Assembly: GCF_030816295.1 (NCBI RefSeq)
Contig: NZ_JAUSXV010000001.1
Span: 3,720,001-3,784,000, forward strand
Length of the DNA: 64,000 bases
Direction of reading: 5' to 3'
Origin: Microbacterium natoriense
Lineage (GTDB): Bacteria; Actinomycetota; Actinomycetes; Actinomycetales; Microbacteriaceae
The notes below the pieces were generated by a model. That model made no database searches. It worked only from the letters and a program-made list of their open reading frames with translations, and was not told the DNA's origin. Position 1 is the stretch's first letter; the number at the start of each line of letters is the position of its first letter. This document shows, piece by piece, positions 54,070 to 61,957 of the stretch. A program made the translations under genes and the position numbers.

Positions 54070-54861
54070 TCAGCCCAGAACCTTGGCCAGGAACTCCTGG
54101 GTACGCGGATGCTGGGGAGCGGTGAGGACCTCGGCGGGCGGGCCCTGTTCGACGATCACGCCGCCGTCGAGGAACACCACGCGATCGGCCACCTCACGGG
54201 CGAAGCCGATCTCGTGGGTGACGATGATGAGCGTCGTGCCCAGCTGGGCGAGATCGCGGATGACGTCGAGCACCTCTCCGACGAGCTCGGGGTCGAGTGC
54301 GCTCGTCGGCTCGTCGAACAGCAGCACCTTCGGCTTGAGCGCGAGGGCCCTGGCGATCGCGACGCGCTGCTGCTGGCCGCCGGAGAGCTGACGCGGATAG
54401 GCGTCCGCCTTGTCGGCGAGTCCGACCCGGTCGAGCAGGCCGAGAGCCAGCTCACGGGCGTCGTCCTTTGTCAGCCGCTTGAGGGCGATCGGCGCCTCGG
54501 TGACGTTCTCGAGCGCCGTGAGGTGCGGGAACAGGTTGAAGTTCTGGAACACGATGCCGACCTGCGTGCGCCGCCGGAGGATCTCGCGCTCGTGCAGTTC
54601 GTGCAGCTTCTCGCCGCGGAGCTCGTAGCCGATCAGCTCGCCGTCGACCGTGACCGATCCCCGGTCGACGCTCTCCAGGTGGTTGATGGTGCGCAGCAGC
54701 GTCGACTTGCCGGAGCCGCTCGGTCCGAGCAGGGCGATCACCTCGCCGGGCCTCACGGTGAGATCGATGCCGGACAGCACCTCGACCCCGCCGTAGCTCT
54801 TGTGGACGTTGTGGATCTCGACGAGTCCGCGGGTGGCGGTCTCTGCGACGACGGTGGTCAT
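54070..54861 (-). CDS. Polar amino-acid ABC transporter ATPase (GlnQ/TcyC-like)
   Basis: A 263-residue ATPase with Walker A LLGPSGSGKST (near 43), Q-loop QNFNLFPHLTALENV, signature LSGGQQQRVAIARAL and Walker B VLLFDEPTSALD. These are the near-invariant motifs of glutamine/cystine-type importers. Its ATG overlaps the permease stop by ATGA, and the binding-protein gene follows after 64 bp. Confidence 0.95.
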   Translation of the reverse strand: MTTVVAETATRGLVEIHNVHKSYGGVEVLSGIDLTVRPGEVIALLGPSGSGKSTLLRTINHLESVDRGSVTVDGELIGYELRGEKLHELHEREILRRRTQVGIVFQNFNLFPHLTALENVTEAPIALKRLTKDDARELALGLLDRVGLADKADAYPRQLSGGQQQRVAIARALALKPKVLLFDEPTSALDPELVGEVLDVIRDLAQLGTTLIIVTHEIGFAREVADRVVFLDGGVIVEQGPPAEVLTAPQHPRTQEFLAKVLG

Positions 54862-55910
54862 CGGACTTCCTTTCCTGCAGAGGCGACGACGGGCGCGGCA
54901 TCCGCTCCCCCTGCTGACGGCGGGGCGTCTCCCAGCCGCGCCCACTGCACACGGATCCAGTGCCGAGCCTGCTGGAGCGGGGTCGGCGGCAGTGCACGCA
55001 CGGAGCCGCGGGCGAAGTGCCGCTCGATGTAGAACTGCGCGACGCTGAGGATGGTCGTGATGATCGTGTACCAGACCACCGCGACGAGCAGCAGCGGGAT
55101 GACCCGGCTGTTGCGGTTGTAGATGACCTGCACGGCGTAGAACAGCTCGGGGATCGCGATCACGAACACGACCGATGCCCCCTTGACCAGGCCGATCACC
55201 TCGTTGGTCGCGTTCGGGATGATCGAGCGCATCGCCTGCGGGAGGATGATGCGGAACAGCCGCCGGGCCGCCGGGATGCCGAGGGCCGCCGCGGCCTCCT
55301 GCTGGCCGTGGTCCACCGAGATCAGCCCTCCGCGGATGATCTCGGCCGAGTACGCGGCCTGATGCAGGCCGAGCCCGAGGATCGCCGCCGCGAAGGCGCT
55401 GATGAGCTGCACAGTCGGGAACTCGACGATCCAGAAGTCGGTCGTGAAGGGCGTGCCGAGTCCGAGCGTCGGGTACAGGTAGCCGAGGTTGTACCAGACG
55501 ATGATCTGCACGACCAGCGGCACCGAGCGGAAGAACCAGATGTATCCCCACGCGGCCGAGCTCAGCAGGGCCGACTTCGACAGCCGCCCGAGCGCGATGA
55601 TCGTGCCGAGCACGAAGCCGACCACCGCCGAGACCGCCGTGATCGACAGCGTGTAGCCGATGCCGATCAGCACAGGGCCGGAGAAGAAGTACTCGGCGAA
55701 CGTGCCCCACATGTAACGGTCGTTCGTGACGAGGCTCCAGGCGAACTGGGCGACGGCGAAGACGATCACCGCGGCGATCGTCCACCGCCACCAGTGGCGG
55801 GTGTGCACCACGGTCACGGCGCCGAGATCGACCTTCGTGCGGTTCTCGACGGGACGGTCGATCTCGGGATCGACCGGGGCGCCGACGGGCGGAGCGGCGG
55901 TGTCAGTCAT
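54858..55910 (-). CDS. Polar amino-acid ABC transporter permease
   Basis: A 350-residue permease. An 80-residue N-terminal extension with one extra span precedes the HisM-type core (GIGYTLSITAVSAVVGFVLG), and the EAA loop reads HGQQEAAAALGIPAARRLFR followed by IILPQAMRSIIPN. One permease gene implies a homodimer. It shares ATGA overlap with the ATPase gene. The 154-bp gap before it contains CGTAAC motifs (56023, 56043) and may hold a promoter. Confidence 0.93.
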   Translation of the reverse strand: MTDTAAPPVGAPVDPEIDRPVENRTKVDLGAVTVVHTRHWWRWTIAAVIVFAVAQFAWSLVTNDRYMWGTFAEYFFSGPVLIGIGYTLSITAVSAVVGFVLGTIIALGRLSKSALLSSAAWGYIWFFRSVPLVVQIIVWYNLGYLYPTLGLGTPFTTDFWIVEFPTVQLISAFAAAILGLGLHQAAYSAEIIRGGLISVDHGQQEAAAALGIPAARRLFRIILPQAMRSIIPNATNEVIGLVKGASVVFVIAIPELFYAVQVIYNRNSRVIPLLLVAVVWYTIITTILSVAQFYIERHFARGSVRALPPTPLQQARHWIRVQWARLGDAPPSAGGADAAPVVASAGKEVR

Positions 55911-56064
55911 GATGATCCTCGTGTTCCCCGCAGCGCCCGGTGCGCCGCGTGAAGCCAAGCTAGGGTCATCCGCGCCGCCCGTCCCAGCCGCGATTCACAC
56001 GTCGCAACCGGCCGACGCACGCCGTAACCGAGAGGCTCGCCCCGTAACACGACGAGGCGAGCGG

Positions 56065-57375
56065 TCAGGCGTTCCGGAGGATCTGGTCGGTCACCCTGAC
56101 CGAGAAGTACAGGGCGTCGACGGGGATGCGCTCGTCGGCGGCGTGGAACTCGCCGAACACGTCGAAGTCATCGGGCACGCGCAGGGGCACGAACCCGTAG
56201 CCGCGGATGCCGAGCTGAGCGAGGTGCTTGTTGTCGGTGCTCGCGGGCAGCAGATACGGAACGACGAGACCGCCGGGATCCTCCGCCGTGATCGCGTCCT
56301 GGAGGACATCGAGCAACGGTGCGTCCAGGGGCGATTCGATCGCGGGAACCGGACGCCCCCAGGCGATCTCGACGTCGTCGCCGACGATCCCCGCCAGCTC
56401 CTCGTGGAGCGCGGCATCGGCCCCCGGGAGCACCCGGATATCGAGGCGCGCGATCGCCTCGGCGGGGATCACGTTGGTCTTGCCGCCCGCGGCGAGCACG
56501 GTGGGTGAGACCGTGTTGCGCGCCGAGGCGCCGACCAGAGACGCGACGAAACCGAGGGTCTCGAGCTCGGCGTCGAGGTCGGCTGCGGAGAAGCGGATGC
56601 CGCGGTGTCGCCCGAACACGTCGAGGAAGCGGTTCAGGGCGGGAGTGCGCACGACGGGGAACTCGTGCTCCCCCACCGCCGTCACCGCACGAGCGAGGCG
56701 CACGACGGCGTTGTCGGGGGTCGGCCGCGAGCCGTGCGCGGCATGACCCCGAGCCGTGATCGTGGCCCAGGTCACGCCCTTCTCCGCCGTCGCGACGAGG
56801 TAGGCACGGCGGTCGTCGGCGAGCGGAACCGAGAAGCCGCCGACCTCGCTGATGGCCTCGGTCGCACCGGCGAACAGCTCGGGACGGTTGCGGACGATCC
56901 AGCGCGCGCCCCACACTCCCCCGGCTTCCTCGTCGGCGAAGAACGCGAAGATGAGGTCCCGTCGGGGCACGATGCCCTGTCTCCGGTACTCGCGGGCGAT
57001 CGCGAGGATCGTGCCCGCATAGTTCTTCATGTCGACCGCGCCCCGCCCGTACAGGACGCCGTCGTGGATCTCGGCGCCGAACGGCGGGTGGGTCCAGTCG
57101 GCCTCCGCCACAGGCACGACATCGAGATGCGCGTGCACGACCAGGGCACCGGCATCCGGATCCGACCCTGCCAGCCGTGCGACCACGCTCGCCCGGCCTG
57201 CCTGCGGCTCGACGAGTTCGACGCGGTAGCCGACCTCCTCCAGCATCTCCTTCACGAACAGCGCAGCGCGGGTCTCGCCGTCGCCGATCGTGGCGGCCTC
57301 GCCCGTGTTCACACTGTCGATGCGGATGAGCGCTCGGATGAAGTCGAGGGCCTCGTCTTCGAGAGGAGTGGTCAT
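56065..57375 (-). CDS. M20-family metallopeptidase/deacylase
   Basis: A 436-residue zinc hydrolase of the ArgE/DapE/CPG2 group. The metal-site motifs are VVHAHLDVVPV (His83, Asp85), GRGAVDMKN (Asp115), and FFADEEAGG (Glu149 catalytic, Glu150 ligand), with FHAADERI at the C-terminal end. Members remove N-acyl groups from amino acids or cleave dipeptides. In the proposed pathway it would free cysteine from N-acetylcysteine, as the B. subtilis M20 deacetylases do (inference). Nine bp separate it from the CMD gene. Confidence 0.92.
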   Translation of the reverse strand: MTTPLEDEALDFIRALIRIDSVNTGEAATIGDGETRAALFVKEMLEEVGYRVELVEPQAGRASVVARLAGSDPDAGALVVHAHLDVVPVAEADWTHPPFGAEIHDGVLYGRGAVDMKNYAGTILAIAREYRRQGIVPRRDLIFAFFADEEAGGVWGARWIVRNRPELFAGATEAISEVGGFSVPLADDRRAYLVATAEKGVTWATITARGHAAHGSRPTPDNAVVRLARAVTAVGEHEFPVVRTPALNRFLDVFGRHRGIRFSAADLDAELETLGFVASLVGASARNTVSPTVLAAGGKTNVIPAEAIARLDIRVLPGADAALHEELAGIVGDDVEIAWGRPVPAIESPLDAPLLDVLQDAITAEDPGGLVVPYLLPASTDNKHLAQLGIRGYGFVPLRVPDDFDVFGEFHAADERIPVDALYFSVRVTDQILRNA

Positions 57376-57383
57376 CTCGGGAC

Positions 57384-57737
57384 TCAGTGCTGGTGCTCTG
57401 CGCGCGCGTCGCCCGCGAGCTTGAAGGCGAGCCGGCCGTGCGCGTAGCCGCCTCCCGCTCGGATCGCCGTGGCCACCCAGGCCGCCTCGGCGAGCTCGGC
57501 TTCCGTGGCTCCTGCTCGCACGGCGTTCTGAGAGTGACCGTCGATGCAGTACACGCACTGGGTCGTGATCCCGACGGCCAGCGCGATCAGCTCACGGTAC
57601 TTCAGCGGGATCTCCCGGCCCTCCGTGGCGAACACGGCCTGATCGAAGGCGGCGAACGCGGCGAGGATGTCGGGCGTCTCGTTCTTGTAGACGCGGGTGA
57701 AGGTCTTGTCTGCGGCGCGATCGAAGTAGTCGGACAC
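57384..57737 (-). CDS. Carboxymuconolactone decarboxylase/AhpD-like protein
   Basis: A 117-residue all-helical protein with the redox-active CMD motif CVYCIDGH (Cys61, Cys64, His68), as in AhpD-type peroxidase partners. It may handle peroxide or sulfenic by-products of the flavin oxygenases; that role is inferred. GAGGAG precedes the ATG. It is first in the leftward operon CMD-M20-permease-ATPase-binding protein-LLM-GNAT. Confidence 0.9.
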   Translation of the reverse strand: MSDYFDRAADKTFTRVYKNETPDILAAFAAFDQAVFATEGREIPLKYRELIALAVGITTQCVYCIDGHSQNAVRAGATEAELAEAAWVATAIRAGGGYAHGRLAFKLAGDARAEHQH

Positions 57738-57818
57738 GTGCTCTCCTCAGGATTTCTGGCCGCGCGGGCGCCCGGCGCTCCCTCACGGTAACCGCGGCGA
57801 GGAGAGCGGATGACACGC

Positions 57819-57837
57819 GATGACGCGGATCGTCATC
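57819..57837. promoter_or_regulatory. Inverted repeat in the divergent CMD/nitroreductase region
   Basis: A perfect 7-bp inverted repeat gatgacg (57819-57825) and cgtcatc (57831-57837) with a 5-nt spacer lies in the 198-bp gap between divergent genes, 82 bp from the CMD start and 99 bp from the nitroreductase start. It could be a shared operator. A ggtaaccg motif at 57787 resembles the CGTAAC motifs noted upstream of the two importers. Confidence 0.5.
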
Positions 57838-57935
57838 CCGCGTCTCGGAGCGTCTTCGACGATCGTTCATTGCGTCGCATGTCGCCAGGTTGCACGACGG
57901 CCCACCGTGCCACCCCCAGGGGCGAGACTCGTCGC

Positions 57936-58763
57936 ATGGCAGATGTGATCGGCACGGGGACCCTGCTGCGCGACCGCTACGGCGTCGACGCGGATGACGA
58001 AGCGCTGCACCTCGACGACTCCGGCACGATCCGGGGTCTACTGGCCCACCATTCGGTGCGCGCGTTCGAGCGGCGTCTCGTGTCACCGGCGATCGTCGAC
58101 ACTCTGATCGCGGCGTCGCAGTCGGCGTCGACCTCGTCGAACCTGCAGTCGTGGAGCGTGGTGGTCGTCCGCGACGAGGCCCAAAAGAGCGCGGTGGCCG
58201 CGCTGGCCGGCGATCAGCAGTTCATCCGTGAGGCGCCGCTCTTCCTCGTGTTCGTCGCCGACTGGGCCCGGGGAGCGGCGATCTCGCGCAGCCGCGGCGA
58301 GGCGTCCGAGGGCATCGACTACTTCGACAGCACACTCGTCGCGACCATCGACGCCGCGATCGCGGCGCAGAACGCGGTCGTGGCCGCCGAGTCGCTCGGT
58401 CTCGGCGCCGTCTTCGTCGGCGCGGTGCGCAACCGCCCCGACGAGCTCTCCGCGCTGCTGGAGCTGCCGGACGCGTCCTACCCGGTCGTCGGCGTCGCGG
58501 TCGGCTGGCCTGATCCTGCGAACCCGGCGCGGGTCAAGCCCCGCCTCCCGCAGTCGGTGGTCCGCCACGACGAGCGGTACTCCCCGGCATCCGTCGACGA
58601 CCTCGCCGACTACGACGACGCCCTTCGGGTCTTCAACGAGTCGCAGGGGCGGACAGGGAGCTGGCTCGATGCGGTGGTCGCCCGCGTGCGCAGTCGATCA
58701 GCGCTGCACGGGCGTGAACGGCTGCGCAGCATCCTGTCTTCCCGCGGACTGCCCTCGGCATGA
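57936..58763 (+). CDS. Nitroreductase-family FMN oxidoreductase (NfsA/Frp-like)
   Basis: A 275-residue flavoenzyme; LLAHHSVRAFERRLVSPAIV is the family N-terminal signature, SASTSSNLQSWSVVVV the FMN phosphate/isoalloxazine site, and SLGLGAVFVGAVRN the C-terminal FMN motif. Frp-type members produce free FMNH2, which the LLM monooxygenases need; no other flavin reductase is in the island, so this is the best in-cis candidate (inference). ATG at 57936 was chosen for the GAGACT hexamer six bases upstream. It overlaps the selO start by ATGA. Confidence 0.9.
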   Translation: MADVIGTGTLLRDRYGVDADDEALHLDDSGTIRGLLAHHSVRAFERRLVSPAIVDTLIAASQSASTSSNLQSWSVVVVRDEAQKSAVAALAGDQQFIREAPLFLVFVADWARGAAISRSRGEASEGIDYFDSTLVATIDAAIAAQNAVVAAESLGLGAVFVGAVRNRPDELSALLELPDASYPVVGVAVGWPDPANPARVKPRLPQSVVRHDERYSPASVDDLADYDDALRVFNESQGRTGSWLDAVVARVRSRSALHGRERLRSILSSRGLPSA

Positions 58764-60274
58764 GCGGCGGGGCCGCGGTGACGGAGTGGATCGCCCGGAG
58801 CCCTGCGCTCGAAGGGCAGTCTCCGCCGCTGCTCGAGCGAGTGTGGGCGAGCACGCTGCCCGAGCTCTCACGGCCGGTCGCGTCGGCGCACACCCCGCGA
58901 CCGCGGCTGTTGACCCTGAACGAGGAGATCGCGCGTGAGCTGGGTCTCGCTGCGGAGTACCTGCGATCGGATGCAGGCATGCGCTTCCTCACCGGCGAGG
59001 CGTACGATCCGGGATCGACGCCGGTCGCGCAGGTGTACGCGGGGCACCAGTGGGGTGTGTACAAGCCGATCCTCGGCGACGGCCGCGCCGCGCTCCTCGG
59101 CGAGCGTCGCGACCGCCAGGGGCGTCTGCGCGACGTGCATCTGAAAGGCATCGGCCCCACGTCGATGTCGCGGGTGGACGGCTTCGCCACTGTGGCGCCG
59201 ATGCTCCGCGAGTATCTGATGGGCGAGGCGATGCACGCTCTCCGGGTCCCCACGACCCGCGCGCTGGCCGTGGTCGCGACCGGCGCGCCACGCGAGCTCG
59301 ACGGGGTCGTGGCGCCGGGAGCGGTCCTCGCACGCACAGCGGCGAGCCACATCCGCTTCGGCTCCTTCGAGTACGCCCGCGCGCACGACGACCCCACGCT
59401 GCTGCGCCGCCTCGCCGATCACACGATCACCCGCCACCACCCGCACGCGGCGTCCGCCGAGCATCCGCATCGGTCTCTCCTCGACGGCATCGTCGAGGCC
59501 GTGGCTGCTCTGACGGCCGACTGGATGAGCCTCGGGTTCGTGCACGGCGTGCTCAGCACCGACAACGTGCTCGTCTCGGCGGAGACCATCGACTACGGCC
59601 CTTGCGCGTTCCTCGACGAATACGAACCGGGGGCGCACTTCAGCTCGATCGACCGGTTCGGCCGATATGCGTACGATCAGCAACCCGCCATCATGCGTTG
59701 GAACCTCGAGCGATTGGGCGACGCGTTCGCGCCGCTGCTCGCCGATGATGCGGATGCCGGCGAGCGGATCGCTCAGGAGATCGTCGCGTCGTTCGACGCG
59801 CGCTACCGCGTTCATCGTGGGCGGGCGTTCCACGCGAAGCTCGGTCTCGATCACCGGGTCTCCCCCGCTGTCGCGTCGGATCTCGCGGACGACGCGCTCG
59901 CGCTGCTCGCCGAGCATGCCGTCGACTTCACCGGGTTCTGGCGCGACCTGGCGGCCGCCGCGGACGGCGACGAAAGGCCGCTGCGCTCCCGCTTCCTCGG
60001 CCCCGTCGCAGAGCTCGACGGATGGCTGATCCGCTGGTCGTCCCTCGATCCCGATGCCGACCTCATCCGGGCGGCCAACCCCGTCTACGTTCCCCGCAAC
60101 CACATCGTCGAGGAAACCCTCGAGGCCGCCACCGCAGGCGACCTCGAGCCCTTCGAGCAGCTGCTCGATACGCTCCGCGATCCGTACACCGAACGGACCG
60201 GCGGCGAGTACCGGCGCTTCGCCCTGCCCGCCCCTGAGGGAGCCGCGCGCCACATCACCTATTGCGGGACGTGA
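58760..60274 (+). CDS. selO: Protein adenylyltransferase SelO (YdiU family)
   Basis: A 504-residue pseudokinase-fold enzyme that attaches AMP to proteins. Conserved stretches are VYAGHQWGVYKPILGDGRA, HLKGIGPTSMSR (nucleotide lysine), RFGSFEYAR, FVHGVLSTDNVLV and IDYGPCAFLDEY with the metal-binding Asp. The C-terminus ends CGT, with cysteine where many family members have cysteine or selenocysteine. SelO is linked to oxidative stress and glutathionylation in E. coli, which suits the sulfur/redox surroundings. It is coupled to the nitroreductase gene by ATGA. Confidence 0.95.
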   Translation: MSGGAAVTEWIARSPALEGQSPPLLERVWASTLPELSRPVASAHTPRPRLLTLNEEIARELGLAAEYLRSDAGMRFLTGEAYDPGSTPVAQVYAGHQWGVYKPILGDGRAALLGERRDRQGRLRDVHLKGIGPTSMSRVDGFATVAPMLREYLMGEAMHALRVPTTRALAVVATGAPRELDGVVAPGAVLARTAASHIRFGSFEYARAHDDPTLLRRLADHTITRHHPHAASAEHPHRSLLDGIVEAVAALTADWMSLGFVHGVLSTDNVLVSAETIDYGPCAFLDEYEPGAHFSSIDRFGRYAYDQQPAIMRWNLERLGDAFAPLLADDADAGERIAQEIVASFDARYRVHRGRAFHAKLGLDHRVSPAVASDLADDALALLAEHAVDFTGFWRDLAAAADGDERPLRSRFLGPVAELDGWLIRWSSLDPDADLIRAANPVYVPRNHIVEETLEAATAGDLEPFEQLLDTLRDPYTERTGGEYRRFALPAPEGAARHITYCGT

Positions 60275-60295
60275 TCGACGACCGGATGCGCCGCC

Positions 60296-61363
60296 TCAGT
60301 CCATCGGGATGAGGATGATCCGATCGTCGCCATCGCCCGGATCTCCGCGGCCATCCGTGTTGTTCGTCAGCATCCAGACCGCGCCCTCCGCGACCAAGAC
60401 GTCTCGCAGCCGCCCGAATCGGCCGAAGTAGTCCTCGGTGCTCGACGCGAGATCGTCGAGCGGCACGCGACGCAGCCGCTCTCCGCGGAGGTTCGCGATC
60501 AGGATGTCCGAACCGGTCACCGCGATTCCGCTCGGGCTCGCCTCAGAGGGTCGCCACTGCTGCACGGGATCGATGAAGTCGCCATCGCCGGCGGTCCCTT
60601 CGACCTCCGGCCAGCCGTAGTTGCCGCCCGGTTCGATGACGTTGAGCTCGTCCCAGGTGTCCTGCCCGAACTCGCTCGCGTACATCATGCCTTCGGCATC
60701 CCACCCGATGCCCTGCGGGTTGCGATGGCCGTAGCTGTACACCGGCGAATCCGGGAAGGGATTGTCTGCCGGGATGCCTCCCTCGGCGGTGAGACGCAGG
60801 ATCTTGCCCGACAGCGCCTCGACGTCCTGCGCGCTGTCGCGCTCACCTGCGTCGCCCGTCGTGATGTACAGCATCCCGTCAGGTCCGAATGCGATGCGCC
60901 CGCCGTTGTGGTTCGACGCGGACGGGATGCCGTCGATCACGCTGGTGGGCTCCCCCAGCGAGAGCTCGCCGGGCTCACCGAGAATCGTCCTGCGCTCCAC
61001 GCGGTTCTCGTCCACGCCCGTGACGTAGGTGAAGAGCTCGTCATCGCGCACGGCCAGACCGAGCAGCCCTCCCTCGCCGCCGGGCGCGACGCCGTCGATC
61101 ACTCCGACCTCGTGCCGCTCACCGTTCTCATCGAACTCGAGCACTCGGGCGCTGTCGCGTTCGCTGACGAGCAGAGCGTCGCCGTAGAACACCATCGACC
61201 AGGGGGTGTCCAGCCCGTCGGCGAACGTCACGGGAGCGGGTGCGGACGCCGAGACGACCGGGGCCTGCGGCGTACAGGACGTGAGCAGCAGTGCGGATGC
61301 CGCGGCGAGCGCCCCCGTGATGATCGATCGTCCCCGCGTCCGTCTCCCGCTGGTTCTTGTCAT
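60296..61363 (-). CDS. PQQ-dependent sugar dehydrogenase-like lipoprotein (glucose/sorbosone dehydrogenase)
   Basis: A 355-residue secreted lipoprotein: signal peptide with lipobox LLTS|C (Cys30). The six-bladed propeller of the Gdh-B/sorbosone dehydrogenase type shows LDTPWSMVFYGDALLVSER, GGEGGLLGLAV, NHNGGRIAFGPDGMLYITTG and YGHRNPQGIGWD, including the His/Arg residues of the PQQ site. Whether it is loaded with PQQ is unknown; no pqq genes are seen. It is convergent with selO. Confidence 0.9.
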   Translation of the reverse strand: MTRTSGRRTRGRSIITGALAAASALLLTSCTPQAPVVSASAPAPVTFADGLDTPWSMVFYGDALLVSERDSARVLEFDENGERHEVGVIDGVAPGGEGGLLGLAVRDDELFTYVTGVDENRVERRTILGEPGELSLGEPTSVIDGIPSASNHNGGRIAFGPDGMLYITTGDAGERDSAQDVEALSGKILRLTAEGGIPADNPFPDSPVYSYGHRNPQGIGWDAEGMMYASEFGQDTWDELNVIEPGGNYGWPEVEGTAGDGDFIDPVQQWRPSEASPSGIAVTGSDILIANLRGERLRRVPLDDLASSTEDYFGRFGRLRDVLVAEGAVWMLTNNTDGRGDPGDGDDRIILIPMD

Positions 61364-61466
61364 ACCCCCATCCAACGCGTGCGGTCGGCGTGACGGAAGA
61401 GCCTTCGCGGCCTCTCGACGTAACCTGGCATCGACACCCGAGGACTCACGGCACGAGGAGGACACG

Positions 61467-61928
61467 TTGACCGCCATCACTATCCGGCCGATCTCACCGT
61501 CCGACGCGGGCGAGGTGCTGACGCTCCAGCGCGCCGCCTTCGTCTCGGAGGCGCAGATCTATGCAGATCCCGACCAGCCGCCGCTCACGCAGTCACTGCC
61601 CGAGCTGGAGGCAGAGTTGCGCACCGCGAAGGGCGTCGTCGCCGTGCTCGACGGAAGGATCGTCGGCGCGCTGCGCGCCCGTGAAGGCGACGGTCTGCTG
61701 CAGATCGGCAGGATCGCGGTCGCCCCCGACGTCCAGGGCGAGGGAATCGGAAGGCGGCTGCTCGACGCGATCGAGGACGACACCGACTGCGAAGAGGCCG
61801 AGCTGTTCACCGGCAGCCTGAGCGAGGCGAACATCGCGCTGTACGAATCGTGCGGATACCGCGAGACGGAACGCATCGACCAGGGCGACGGCACGGCGCA
61901 GGTCTTCATGCGCAAGCGGCTGCGCTGA
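61467..61928 (+). CDS. GNAT-family N-acetyltransferase, TTG start
   Basis: A 153-residue acetyltransferase with VAPDVQGEGIGRRLLDAIED as the acetyl-CoA loop and GSLSEANIALYESCGYRETE as motif B, fitting RimI/PhnO-like GNATs. TTG at 61467 is the start because AGGAGG stands at ideal distance and upstream in-frame starts would run into the divergent lipoprotein gene. It has its own intergenic region; the substrate is unknown. Confidence 0.88.
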   Translation: MTAITIRPISPSDAGEVLTLQRAAFVSEAQIYADPDQPPLTQSLPELEAELRTAKGVVAVLDGRIVGALRAREGDGLLQIGRIAVAPDVQGEGIGRRLLDAIEDDTDCEEAELFTGSLSEANIALYESCGYRETERIDQGDGTAQVFMRKRLR

Positions 61929-61945
61929 GCGGCATCCGCCATCGC

Positions 61946-61951
61946 TACGCT
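61946..61951 (+). promoter_or_regulatory. -10 element TACGCT, leaderless promoter of the MprF-like gene
   Basis: TACGCT ends six bases before the ATG at 61958. Confidence 0.62.
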
Positions 61952-61957
61952 GGGCGC

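Noticed and set aside
61206..61466. An N-terminal extension of the GNAT gene from an upstream ATG
   Set aside because: It would overlap the divergent lipoprotein gene including its signal peptide; the TTG at 61467 has AGGAGG at ideal spacing.
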